A DNA stretch of 39,762 bases from positions 1,823-41,584 of the forward strand of contig DDEZ01000005.1 of NCBI GenBank assembly GCA_002336805.1, read 5' to 3'. The stretch's first letter is position 1, and every line of letters begins with the position of its first letter. This DNA is from Bacteroidetes bacterium UBA1941. GTDB taxonomy: Bacteria; Bacteroidota; Bacteroidia; Chitinophagales; LD1. Under the pieces are notes generated by a model. That model was not told the origin of the DNA, did no database searches, and was given only the letters and a program-made list of their open reading frames with translations. The position numbers and the translations under genes are program-made. Of the stretch, positions 22,945-29,910 are shown piece by piece.

Positions 22945-25380
22945 ATGGATGCTGTAGCAACAGAAAAGAAGGCCGTGCAAGTCACGCCAGCGAAAGCAAG
23001 AAAGATCAAGAAGGTAGCCGTACTCGGCTCAGGTGTGATGGGATCACGTATCGCCATGCACTTTGCCAATATCGGCCTGCCGGTAGTACTCCTCGATATC
23101 GTACCGCGCGACGCGAGCGAAGAGGACCTGAAGAAGCCAGCCGTGCGCAATAAGATAGCTAACGACTCCCTGGCCTTTGCCCTGAAGTCTAATCCATCTC
23201 CTATATATGACAAGGCCTTCGCAGGCCGCGTCACTACGGGCAACTTTGACGACAACATGTCGTGGATCAAGGATTGCGACTGGGTGATAGAGGTAGTAGT
23301 AGAAAACCTCGACATCAAGAAGAAGGTATTTGAGCAAGTGGAGAAATACCGCAAGCCGGGTACACTCATCACATCCAATACCTCCGGTATACCTATCCAC
23401 CTGATGGCAGAGGGCAGGAGCGCAGACTTCCAGGCGCACTTCTGCGGTACGCACTTCTTCAATCCGCCTCGCTACCTGAGGCTGCTCGAAGTGATCCCTA
23501 CAGCGACTACTAATCAAGAGGTGATCGACTTCCTGATGAACTACGGCGACGTATTCCTCGGCAAGCAGACCGTACTTTGCAAAGACACTCCGGCGTTCAT
23601 CGCAAATCGTGTAGGTGTCTTCTCCATAGCAGCAGTGATCAAGCTGATGCAGGAGATGGACATGACGGTAGATGAGGTAGACGCTATCACCGGCACCCTG
23701 ATCGGCAAGCCTAAGTCTGCGACCTTCCGTACTACGGATGTGGTAGGCCTCGACACCATGATCAAGGTAATGAAGGGCGCCTATGACAACCTGCCAAACG
23801 ACGAAATGCGTGATGTGATGCAGGTGCCATCATGGATCATGACCATGAACGAGAACAAATGGTGGGGCGACAAGTCCGGCCAGGGCTTCTTCAAAAAGAC
23901 CAAGACTCCGGAAGGCAAGAAGTCATTCAGCACACTGGACTGGAAGACGCTGGAGTACAAGCCATCCGCCAAAACTAAGTCAGCTACTACTGAGCTGAAG
24001 AATATAGATGACCTCAAGAAGCGCCTCGTAGCTGTGTCTAAGTCTACTGACAAGCACGGCGAATTTCTCAAGAAGCTGACAGCATATGTCTCCGCATATG
24101 TATCTAATCGTATCCCTGAGATCTCTGATGAACTGTACCGCCTCGATGACGCGATGCGCGCCGGCTTCGGCTGGGAGCTCGGCCCATTTGAGCAGTGGGA
24201 TGTGATAGGCGTAGAGAAGATCATAGCTGATGTAAAGGCGATGGGCTTCAAGCTCGGCGCATGGGTAGAGGAGATGCTGGCTGGCGGCTTCAAGACTTTC
24301 TACACAGTAGAGAACGGCGTACGCAAGTACTATGACGTGAAGTCTAAGAGCTACAAGGCTATCCCTGGCCGTGAGGCATTCATCATCATGGACAATGTGT
24401 TTACACAAAAGCCAGTGTGGAAGAATCAGGATGCCCGTATCGATGATATCGGTGACGGCGTACTGAATATCTCCTGGAATACTAAGATGAACTCCCTCGG
24501 CGGTGGCGTACTGGAAGGTATCAATAAGGCTATCGACATCGCAGAAGCACAAGGCTGGAAGGGTGTCGTACTCGGCCATGACAATCCTAACTTCTCTGCA
24601 GGGGCTAACCTCGCTATGATATTTATGATGGCTATCGAGCAGGACTATGATGAGCTGGACTTCGCTATCCGCGCGTTCCAGCACACTACTGGTCGCTGCC
24701 GTTACTCTTCTATCCCTGTCGTGGCTGCTCCTCACGGTTTGACCCTCGGCGGTGGCTGCGAGTTCACCATGCACGCTGATGCTGCGGCTGTAGCGGCTGA
24801 GACATACATCGGCCTCGTAGAGGTAGGTGTGGGCCTCATCCCGGGCGGTGGCGGTACCAAAGAAATGGCAATCCGCGCATCTGACGCTTACTATGCAGGT
24901 GACCCGATGATCCCTGTCCTCGCTGAGAAGTTCACCGCTATCGCTACCGCGAAAGTGGCTACCTCTGGTCAGGAAGGCTACTCAGTAGGTGTACTGGATA
25001 AGAAGAAGGACTTTATCGTAGTGAATCAATCACGCGTACTGGCTGAGGCGAAAGCCAAGGTACTCGAGCTCTACAATGACGGCTACGTGCAGAAGCCTAT
25101 GCGCAATGATGTGACTGTACTGGGCCGTGCTGGACTGGCAGCCCTCTACGCAGGTGCAGCAGCATTCAACGTGGGCAAGTATGCCAGCGATCACGATATG
25201 CTCATCGCAAAGAAGATAGCCTACGTACTCTGCGGCGGCGATCTCTCTGCCGAGTCTAAGGTGACCGAGCAGTATCTGCTGGACCTGGAGCGTGAGGCAT
25301 TCCTCTCTCTCTGCGGCGAGAAGAAGACACTGGAGCGTATCCAGTCAATATTGACTAGCGGCAAGCCATTGAGAAACTAA
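22945..25380 (+). CDS. fadN: 3-hydroxyacyl-CoA dehydrogenase / enoyl-CoA hydratase (FadN type)
   Basis: An 811-residue bifunctional beta-oxidation enzyme: it hydrates 2-enoyl-CoA and oxidises 3-hydroxyacyl-CoA with NAD. The order is dehydrogenase first, hydratase last, as in Bacillus FadN (about 790 residues) and opposite to E. coli FadB. The NAD loop is GSGVMGSR (residues 28-35), the catalytic His lies in FCGTHFFNPPRYLRLLEVIP, and DTPAFIANRVG follows. The hydratase part carries the oxyanion-hole segment NFSAGANL and both catalytic Glu, in LGGGCEFTMHADAA and GLVEVGVGLIPGGGG. It opens the fad gene set; the thiolase follows after 48 bases containing a lone arm of the S23 element repeat. Confidence 0.93.
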   Translation: MDAVATEKKAVQVTPAKARKIKKVAVLGSGVMGSRIAMHFANIGLPVVLLDIVPRDASEEDLKKPAVRNKIANDSLAFALKSNPSPIYDKAFAGRVTTGNFDDNMSWIKDCDWVIEVVVENLDIKKKVFEQVEKYRKPGTLITSNTSGIPIHLMAEGRSADFQAHFCGTHFFNPPRYLRLLEVIPTATTNQEVIDFLMNYGDVFLGKQTVLCKDTPAFIANRVGVFSIAAVIKLMQEMDMTVDEVDAITGTLIGKPKSATFRTTDVVGLDTMIKVMKGAYDNLPNDEMRDVMQVPSWIMTMNENKWWGDKSGQGFFKKTKTPEGKKSFSTLDWKTLEYKPSAKTKSATTELKNIDDLKKRLVAVSKSTDKHGEFLKKLTAYVSAYVSNRIPEISDELYRLDDAMRAGFGWELGPFEQWDVIGVEKIIADVKAMGFKLGAWVEEMLAGGFKTFYTVENGVRKYYDVKSKSYKAIPGREAFIIMDNVFTQKPVWKNQDARIDDIGDGVLNISWNTKMNSLGGGVLEGINKAIDIAEAQGWKGVVLGHDNPNFSAGANLAMIFMMAIEQDYDELDFAIRAFQHTTGRCRYSSIPVVAAPHGLTLGGGCEFTMHADAAAVAAETYIGLVEVGVGLIPGGGGTKEMAIRASDAYYAGDPMIPVLAEKFTAIATAKVATSGQEGYSVGVLDKKKDFIVVNQSRVLAEAKAKVLELYNDGYVQKPMRNDVTVLGRAGLAALYAGAAAFNVGKYASDHDMLIAKKIAYVLCGGDLSAESKVTEQYLLDLEREAFLSLCGEKKTLERIQSILTSGKPLRN

Positions 25381-25390
25381 TTTGTATTCG

Positions 25391-25424
25391 TCTAAATACT
25401 TAATACTAACTACTAAATACTAAA
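25391..25424 (+). repeat. lone copy of the S23-cassette arm
   Basis: These 34 bases (repeats of TACTAA/AATACT) match 29870-29903 with one mismatch. They sit between fadN and the thiolase ATG at 25429, exactly as the 29870 copy sits before the ATG at 29911. The similarity extends upstream, with a one-base gap, to the preceding stop codon (AACTAATT in both). No S23 ORF is attached here, so it may be a footprint of a lost element or a shared leader. Confidence 0.7.
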
Positions 25425-25428
25425 CATA

Positions 25429-26604
25429 ATGCAAGAAGCATATATAGTAGCAGGCTCACGCACTGCGATAGGAAAATCTAAGAGGGGTGGTTTTCGTTTC
25501 ACCTCACCAGTTGATCTGGCTTACTATGCGATCACTGACCTTTTGACTAAAGTACCTGGCCTCGATCCAAAGCGTATCGACGACCTGATAGTGGGCAACG
25601 CTGTACCTGAGGCTGAGCAAGGCCTGCAGATGGCACGCTGGGTAGCTGTACGCTCACTGCCGATAGAAGTACCGGGTGTGACTGTAAACCGCTACTGCGG
25701 CTCCGGTATCGAGACCATCGCGCTCGCTACGGCCAAGATCCGCAGCGGCATGGCTGACTGTATCATAGCAGGTGGTACCGAGTCTATGTCACTCGTCCCG
25801 ACTGTGGGCTACAAGACCGTACCTAACTACGAGATCGCTAAAACTAATCCTGAGTACTACATCGGCATGGGCCTCACAGGCGAGCTGGTGGCTGAGAAAT
25901 ACGGCATCAGCCGCGAGGCGATGGATGAGTTCTCATACAATTCTCACGTCAAGGCTTTCGCTGCTATCGAGGCGGGCAAGTTCAAGGACGAGATCGTACC
26001 GGTGGAAGTAGAGGAAACATACTTTGACGGTGCTAAGAAGAAGACACGCAAAGTAACTGTAGCGGCTGATGAAGGGCCACGTAAGGATACTTCTAAAGAA
26101 GGTCTCGCTGCGCTGAAGCCTGTATTCAAGGTAGGTGGTACCATTACAGCGGGCAACTCCTCTCAGACATCTGACGGAGCGGCATTCGTAGTCGTAATGA
26201 GCGAGAAGATGGTAAACGAACTCGGCCTGAAGCCGATCGCTCGCCTGATCACTGCTGCCTCTGTGGGCGTAGATCCTACCATCATGGGCATCGGCCCCGT
26301 AGCTGCAGTGCCTAAGGCGCTGAAGCAAGCCGGTCTGAAGCAAGATGACATCGACCTGATCGAGCTGAATGAGGCTTTCGCATCACAGTCACTCGCGGTG
26401 ATCAATGAGCTCGGCCTCAACCCTGCCAAGATCAACGTGAATGGTGGCGCTATCGCCCTCGGTCACCCACTGGGCTGCACCGGCGCATGGCTCACCCAAA
26501 AGCTCTACAACGAAGCCCGCCGCACCGGCGCTAAATACGGCATGGCTACAGCCTGTATCGGTGGCGGCCAAGGCATCGCAGGCATCTACGAGTTTATCAG
26601 CTAA
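25429..26604 (+). CDS. fadA: acetyl-CoA C-acyltransferase (3-ketoacyl-CoA thiolase)
   Basis: A 391-residue thiolase that cleaves 3-ketoacyl-CoA with CoA, the last step of the beta-oxidation cycle. The nucleophile is Cys90 in VNRYCGSGIETIA. Other family marks are GGTESMS, the ELNEAFASQ segment with NGGAIALGHPLGCTGA (catalytic His), and TACIGGGQGIA with the second Cys near the C-terminus. The length is standard. It is directly downstream of fadN. A strong terminator follows it at 26616, which suggests that fadN-fadA is one transcription unit and the two dehydrogenase genes further on need read-through or their own promoter. Confidence 0.95.
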   Translation: MQEAYIVAGSRTAIGKSKRGGFRFTSPVDLAYYAITDLLTKVPGLDPKRIDDLIVGNAVPEAEQGLQMARWVAVRSLPIEVPGVTVNRYCGSGIETIALATAKIRSGMADCIIAGGTESMSLVPTVGYKTVPNYEIAKTNPEYYIGMGLTGELVAEKYGISREAMDEFSYNSHVKAFAAIEAGKFKDEIVPVEVEETYFDGAKKKTRKVTVAADEGPRKDTSKEGLAALKPVFKVGGTITAGNSSQTSDGAAFVVVMSEKMVNELGLKPIARLITAASVGVDPTIMGIGPVAAVPKALKQAGLKQDDIDLIELNEAFASQSLAVINELGLNPAKINVNGGAIALGHPLGCTGAWLTQKLYNEARRTGAKYGMATACIGGGQGIAGIYEFIS

Positions 26605-26615
26605 TTAATATACGT

Positions 26616-26654
26616 TAGGGGAAACATCAGCTAAGATGTTTCCCCTAGCTTTTT
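26616..26654 (+). terminator. intrinsic terminator after the thiolase gene
   Basis: TAGGGGAAACATC (26616-26628) pairs perfectly with GATGTTTCCCCTA (26635-26647) across an AGCTAA loop, followed by GCTTTTTAA. It lies 12 bases past the thiolase stop. Confidence 0.85.
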
Positions 26655-26817
26655 AAGCCAGCGGCCATCAAAAGGTAAACCGCCGAAGGCCTAAAAAAAG
26701 CGAACATTTGCGAGAGAAATTCAATTAATATAATAGAAGCGATATTTCTCGAAGCAATCTTCAACTTAAGAAGAAGTAGAACCACAAGAAACCAAACCTA
26801 GGAAACCAAGAACCACA

Positions 26818-27156
26818 ATGAACCCGTACTACGCTTACATTTTTACCAATGCAAGCAACAACGTTCTTTACACCGGTAGCACGGACAGTTTACATCGCAG
26901 ATGGGAGGAGCATGTCATCAAGTTTTTTCCCAATGCCTTTACCGCAAGGTACAATGTAAACAAGCTGGTCTGGTACGAAGAATTCAAAACTGCTGAAGAA
27001 GCTGTGAATCGCGAATACCAGATCAAAGCCGGCTCACGCGCTAAGAAGATAGCGCTGATCACAGCAAAGAACCCGCAGTGGTATGATCTGGCGGAGAAAG
27101 ATTTTGGCTGGATAGCGACCGATATTCAATATTCCTCGAAGCAATCTTCAAATTAA
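26818..27156 (+). CDS. small GIY-YIG nuclease-domain protein
   Basis: A 112-residue protein that is essentially one GIY-YIG domain. The GIY is represented by AYIFTN (residues 6-11), YIG by LYTGSTD (residues 17-23), and the catalytic Arg lies in HRRWEEH. The C-terminal Glu is in NREYQIKAGSRAKK. The length and ending match the stand-alone UvrC-like/YhbQ group common in Bacteroidota. Such proteins may cut branched or specific DNA; the target is unknown. Its last codons (SKQSSN) are written by a copy of the cassette repeat, so the gene and repeat evolved together. The ORF is AT-richer than the fad genes, which suggests later arrival. Confidence 0.85.
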   Translation: MNPYYAYIFTNASNNVLYTGSTDSLHRRWEEHVIKFFPNAFTARYNVNKLVWYEEFKTAEEAVNREYQIKAGSRAKKIALITAKNPQWYDLAEKDFGWIATDIQYSSKQSSN

Positions 27157-27231
27157 GTGAGAAAACAGAGCGAGGAATTGGAACCTATGTTGAAGCCGGA
27201 TAGTAGAGATTCAAAGTTGAAGATTGCTTCG
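27137..27231 (+). repeat. 15-base inverted repeat at the 3' end of the GIY-YIG gene
   Basis: CGAAGCAATCTTCAA (27137-27151, inside the last codons) can pair perfectly with TTGAAGATTGCTTCG (27217-27231). The long loop of 65 bases makes it less like a simple terminator and more like an element end. Confidence 0.6.
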
Positions 27232-27310
27232 GCTTTATATCGCTGATGATTTTTTAAAATGGAATAAAGTCTCGCAAAGGACACTATATAAAACGAAGTA
27301 GACGTAAGTA

Positions 27311-27613
27311 ATGAAACTGAAAAACATACTTATCGCACTCATGATGGTCATCGGTACTACGCTGATGGCACAGGATAAGTATGAGCAGGCGATAGTCTCT
27401 CAATGGATAGAAAGAAGTTCAAATTCATTGATTGTATCCATAGAGGGTAAAACATTTACCAAAACGGTCTTAAAACAATCTGCTTTAGAACTCGTGGATT
27501 ATACGCCACTTCTTAACCAAATAGCTTTGATGAGAAATGAGGGTTGGGAAGTTTGGAACTCAGCAGTATCTATTAATGGGTTTTCATACTTCCTCCGCCG
27601 CAAACTCAAATAA
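27311..27613 (+). CDS. small secreted protein of unknown function
   Basis: A 100-residue protein with a signal peptide (MKLKNILIALMMVIGTTLMAQ). The mature 80 residues include TPLLNQIALMRNEGWEVWNSAVSINGFSYFLRRKLK, a 'N-x-GWE-x...YFLRRK' ending I have seen in short Bacteroidota hypothetical proteins, with no known function. It is AT-rich compared with its fad neighbours and sits between the GIY-YIG cassette and the first dehydrogenase gene, 34 bases upstream of the latter's start. It might be passenger DNA of the same insertion event. Confidence 0.55.
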   Translation: MKLKNILIALMMVIGTTLMAQDKYEQAIVSQWIERSSNSLIVSIEGKTFTKTVLKQSALELVDYTPLLNQIALMRNEGWEVWNSAVSINGFSYFLRRKLK

Positions 27614-27647
27614 TAAAATACAAACAACTAAAAACATAACAACAACC

Positions 27648-29444
27648 ATGTCTACATTGACCGAAAAAAAGACAGACCTCAAGGGAGGTGAGTTCCTGAT
27701 CAAGGAATCTAACGCAGCTGATACCTACATCAAGGAGCAGATCACGGAGGAGCAATCCATGATCGCGCAGTCTACCTCAGACTTCATCGCAAACCGTGTA
27801 CACCCGGTGATAAAGGAGATAGACAAGCAGCAGCCGGGCCTCGTGATCGGCCTCCTGCATGAGATAGCTGAGCTGGGCCTGCTGGGCGCGGCCATCCCTG
27901 AGGAGTACGGTGGCATGGGAGTTGACTTTGCTACAGATACGTTCATCAATATCGAGATGGGCAAGGGCCACTCTTTCTCTGCGGCATATGCGGCACACAC
28001 GGGTATCGGTACGCTGCCTATCCTCTACTTCGGTACAGAGGAGCAGAAGAAGAAATACCTGCCGGGCCTCGGCGATAGCAGCATCAAGGCTTCTTACTGC
28101 CTTACAGAGCCGGGCTCTGGCTCTGATGCACTCGGTGCAAAGACCAAAGCGGTACTCAGCGAAGACGGCAAGCACTATATCATCAACGGCCAGAAGATGT
28201 GGATCACCAATGCGGGATTTGCAGACCTCTTCACCGTATTTGCCAAGATAGACGGCGAGAAGTTCACCGGCTTTATCATAGATGCGAAGACTGAGGGTAT
28301 CTCCCTCGGCGCAGAGGAGGACAAGCTCGGCATCAAGGGCAGCTCTACCCGTCAGGTATTCTTCAACAATGTGAAGGTGCCGGTAGAGAACGTGCTCGGT
28401 GAGATAGGCAAGGGCCACAAGATCGCCTTCAACGTGCTGAACATAGGCCGCTACAAGCTGGGCGTACTCGCTCTCGGTGGCGCTAAAGAAACTACTACCA
28501 CTGCAATCAAGTACGCAAATGAGCGTATCCAGTTCAACGTGCCGATCTCTTCTTTCGGAGCGATCAAGCACAAGCTGGCTGAGATGGCTATCAAGACTTA
28601 CGCTACAGATGCAGCTACTTTCCGCACTGCGGGCCTGATACAGGACTATATAGATGCGGCAGTAGCCAAGGGTGTAGACAAGGTACAAGCCAAGCTGCAG
28701 GCTGCAGAGGAGTTCTCTGTAGAGTGCGCTATCCTCAAGGTGTTTGGCTCTGAGGTGCTCGACTATGTAGTGGATGAGGCTGTACAGGTGTTCGGCGGTA
28801 CCGGCTTCTCTGAGGAGTATCCGGTAGCACGTGCGTACAGGGATTCTCGTATCAATCGTATCTTTGAAGGTACCAACGAGATCAACCGGCTCCTCTCTGT
28901 AGGCATGCTGGTGAAGAAAGCCATGAAGGGCGAACTCGACCTCTTCACACCAGCGATGGCTGTGCAAAAGGAACTGATGTCTGTGCCTGATTTCTCTACG
29001 CCTGATGCTGACGACGTATTTGGCAATGAGCGCAAGGCGCTGCTTAATGCAAAGAAGGCGATACTCATGACTGCCGGCGCGGCCGTACAGAAGTTCATGC
29101 AGAACCTGGAGAAAGAACAGGAAGTAATGATGGACATCGCAGACATGCTCATTGAGCTCTTCGTATGCGAGTCTACGCTCCTCAAGACTGAGAAGCTGAT
29201 CAGCATCCGTGGTGCAGAAGCATGTGCACTGCAGATCGATATCACTAAGACTTACATCTCTGACTCACTGGAGCGTATCAACCTCTCTGGCAAGCACGCT
29301 ATCGTTTCATTTAATGATGGTGACATGCTGCGCATCATGCTCATGGGCATCAAGCGCTTTACGAAGCTCGATCCGTTTAATACTGTTGCAGCACGTCGTC
29401 GTATTGCAGACAAGCTGATCGAAGAAGGACAATATTGTTTCTAA
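27648..29444 (+). CDS. fadE: acyl-CoA dehydrogenase, long FadE/VLCAD-like type (copy 1)
   Basis: A 598-residue flavoenzyme making the first double bond in beta-oxidation. I start at the ATG at 27648 (MSTLTEKKTDLKGGEFLIKES), because the sister protein at 29911 begins the same way; the frame is open further up only as shadow of the 27311 gene. The core (residues 30-420) has YCLTEPGSGSDALGAKTKA, GQKMWITNAGFAD, KLGIKGSSTRQVFF and RIQFNVPISSFGAIKHKLAEM. The catalytic Glu is in RIFEGTNEINRLL. A helical extension of about 170 residues follows, as in VLCAD and Bacillus FadE (594 residues). Electrons would pass to ETF, which is not in the window. Confidence 0.93.
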   Translation: MSTLTEKKTDLKGGEFLIKESNAADTYIKEQITEEQSMIAQSTSDFIANRVHPVIKEIDKQQPGLVIGLLHEIAELGLLGAAIPEEYGGMGVDFATDTFINIEMGKGHSFSAAYAAHTGIGTLPILYFGTEEQKKKYLPGLGDSSIKASYCLTEPGSGSDALGAKTKAVLSEDGKHYIINGQKMWITNAGFADLFTVFAKIDGEKFTGFIIDAKTEGISLGAEEDKLGIKGSSTRQVFFNNVKVPVENVLGEIGKGHKIAFNVLNIGRYKLGVLALGGAKETTTTAIKYANERIQFNVPISSFGAIKHKLAEMAIKTYATDAATFRTAGLIQDYIDAAVAKGVDKVQAKLQAAEEFSVECAILKVFGSEVLDYVVDEAVQVFGGTGFSEEYPVARAYRDSRINRIFEGTNEINRLLSVGMLVKKAMKGELDLFTPAMAVQKELMSVPDFSTPDADDVFGNERKALLNAKKAILMTAGAAVQKFMQNLEKEQEVMMDIADMLIELFVCESTLLKTEKLISIRGAEACALQIDITKTYISDSLERINLSGKHAIVSFNDGDMLRIMLMGIKRFTKLDPFNTVAARRRIADKLIEEGQYCF

Positions 29445-29452
29445 AGGAGGCG

Positions 29453-29899
29453 GTATTTAGTAGTTAGTATTTAGTATTAAGACAATGCAAATACAATAGC
29501 ATGCACGACTATAAGCAATTGAAGGTTTGGAATAAAGCCATCGACCTTGTCGTGGATGTTTATAAAGCTACTGGAGACTTTCCCAAGGAGGAGAAATACG
29601 GATTGATTTCACAAATGAGAAGGTGCGCTGTATCCATTCCATCAAATATCGCAGAGGGAGCTGGCCGAAATTCTGATAAAGAGTTTTGCCACTTTCTATC
29701 GGTAGCGCATGGTTCATCCTATGAATTGGAAACACAACTTATCGTATCACAGAGATTGGAGCTTATCGATGGAAATACTTCTGATGAACTTTGCGCAAGG
29801 ATCAATGAAGTGCAAAAGATGAGTTACAATCTGCAATCAAAACTAAACAGTCCGAACTAATTGCATTTATCTAAATACTTAATACTAATTACTAAATAC
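29453..29899. mobile_element. S23-type cassette: four-helix-bundle ORF between inverted repeats
   Basis: The left arm (29453-29490) and right arm (29861-29899) are inverted copies: a 29-base core with three mismatches built from TTAGTA units, then AATGCAA on the inner side. Between them is one ORF for a four-helix-bundle (S23) protein. The left arm begins eight bases after the fadE copy 1 stop and the right arm ends just before the fadE copy 2 start. Intervening sequences in 23S rRNA have the same plan (IR stem plus S23 ORF); here the element sits in a protein operon. The mobile nature is inferred. Confidence 0.6.
29501..29860 (+). CDS. four-helix-bundle protein (23S rRNA intervening-sequence, S23/Avd-like)
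   Basis: A 119-residue protein. HDYKQLKVWNKAIDLVVDVYK at the start, then FPKEEKYGLISQMRRCAVSIPSNIAEGAGR and FCHFLSVAHGSSYELETQLIVSQRL, are the invariant signatures of this family (TIGR02436 type). The fold is a four-helix bundle that forms rings; relatives include the Avd protein of diversity-generating retroelements and the ORFs within 23S rRNA intervening sequences. The biochemical role is unknown, perhaps nucleic-acid binding. The gene is clearly AT-richer than the flanking dehydrogenases and is bracketed by inverted repeats, so it is an insertion in the fad locus. Confidence 0.9.
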   Translation: MHDYKQLKVWNKAIDLVVDVYKATGDFPKEEKYGLISQMRRCAVSIPSNIAEGAGRNSDKEFCHFLSVAHGSSYELETQLIVSQRLELIDGNTSDELCARINEVQKMSYNLQSKLNSPN

Positions 29900-29903
29900 T
29901 AAA
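29870..29903 (+). repeat. right arm of the S23 cassette, also the leader of fadE copy 2
   Basis: Thirty-four bases identical but for one position to 25391-25424, and inverted relative to the left arm at 29453-29481. It ends seven bases before the ATG at 29911, so it forms the translation initiation region of fadE copy 2. Confidence 0.75.
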
Positions 29904-29910
29904 AAAGAAG

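Larger units (their letters stand above)
26707..27278. mobile_element. GIY-YIG cassette bounded by nested inverted repeats
   Basis: The outer arms are TTTGCGAGA (26707-26715) and TCTCGCAAA (27270-27278). The inner arms are about 29 bases: 26739-26767 and, inverted, 27214-27243, sharing GCGATAT and the core CGAAGCAATCTTCAACTT. The core word CGAAGCAATCTTCAA occurs three times (26750, 27137, and inverted at 27217). The unit carries a single GIY-YIG ORF, is more AT-rich than the fad genes around it, and sits between the thiolase terminator and the next gene. No target-site duplication was identified. The mobile nature is inferred. Confidence 0.5.

Noticed and set aside
27537..27647. Upstream extension of fadE copy 1
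   Set aside because: It overlaps the 27311 gene in another frame, and the paralogue at 29911 starts at the matching Met.
27777..28967. Long minus-strand open frame of 396 codons
   Set aside because: It is antisense to fadE copy 1, where codon bias keeps the opposite frame open. The Cys/Leu/His-rich translation is typical of a shadow.
29453..29903. Tandem TACTAA-type words as a CRISPR-like array
   Set aside because: There are only short internal repeats within two arms, with no spacers of uniform length and no cas genes.
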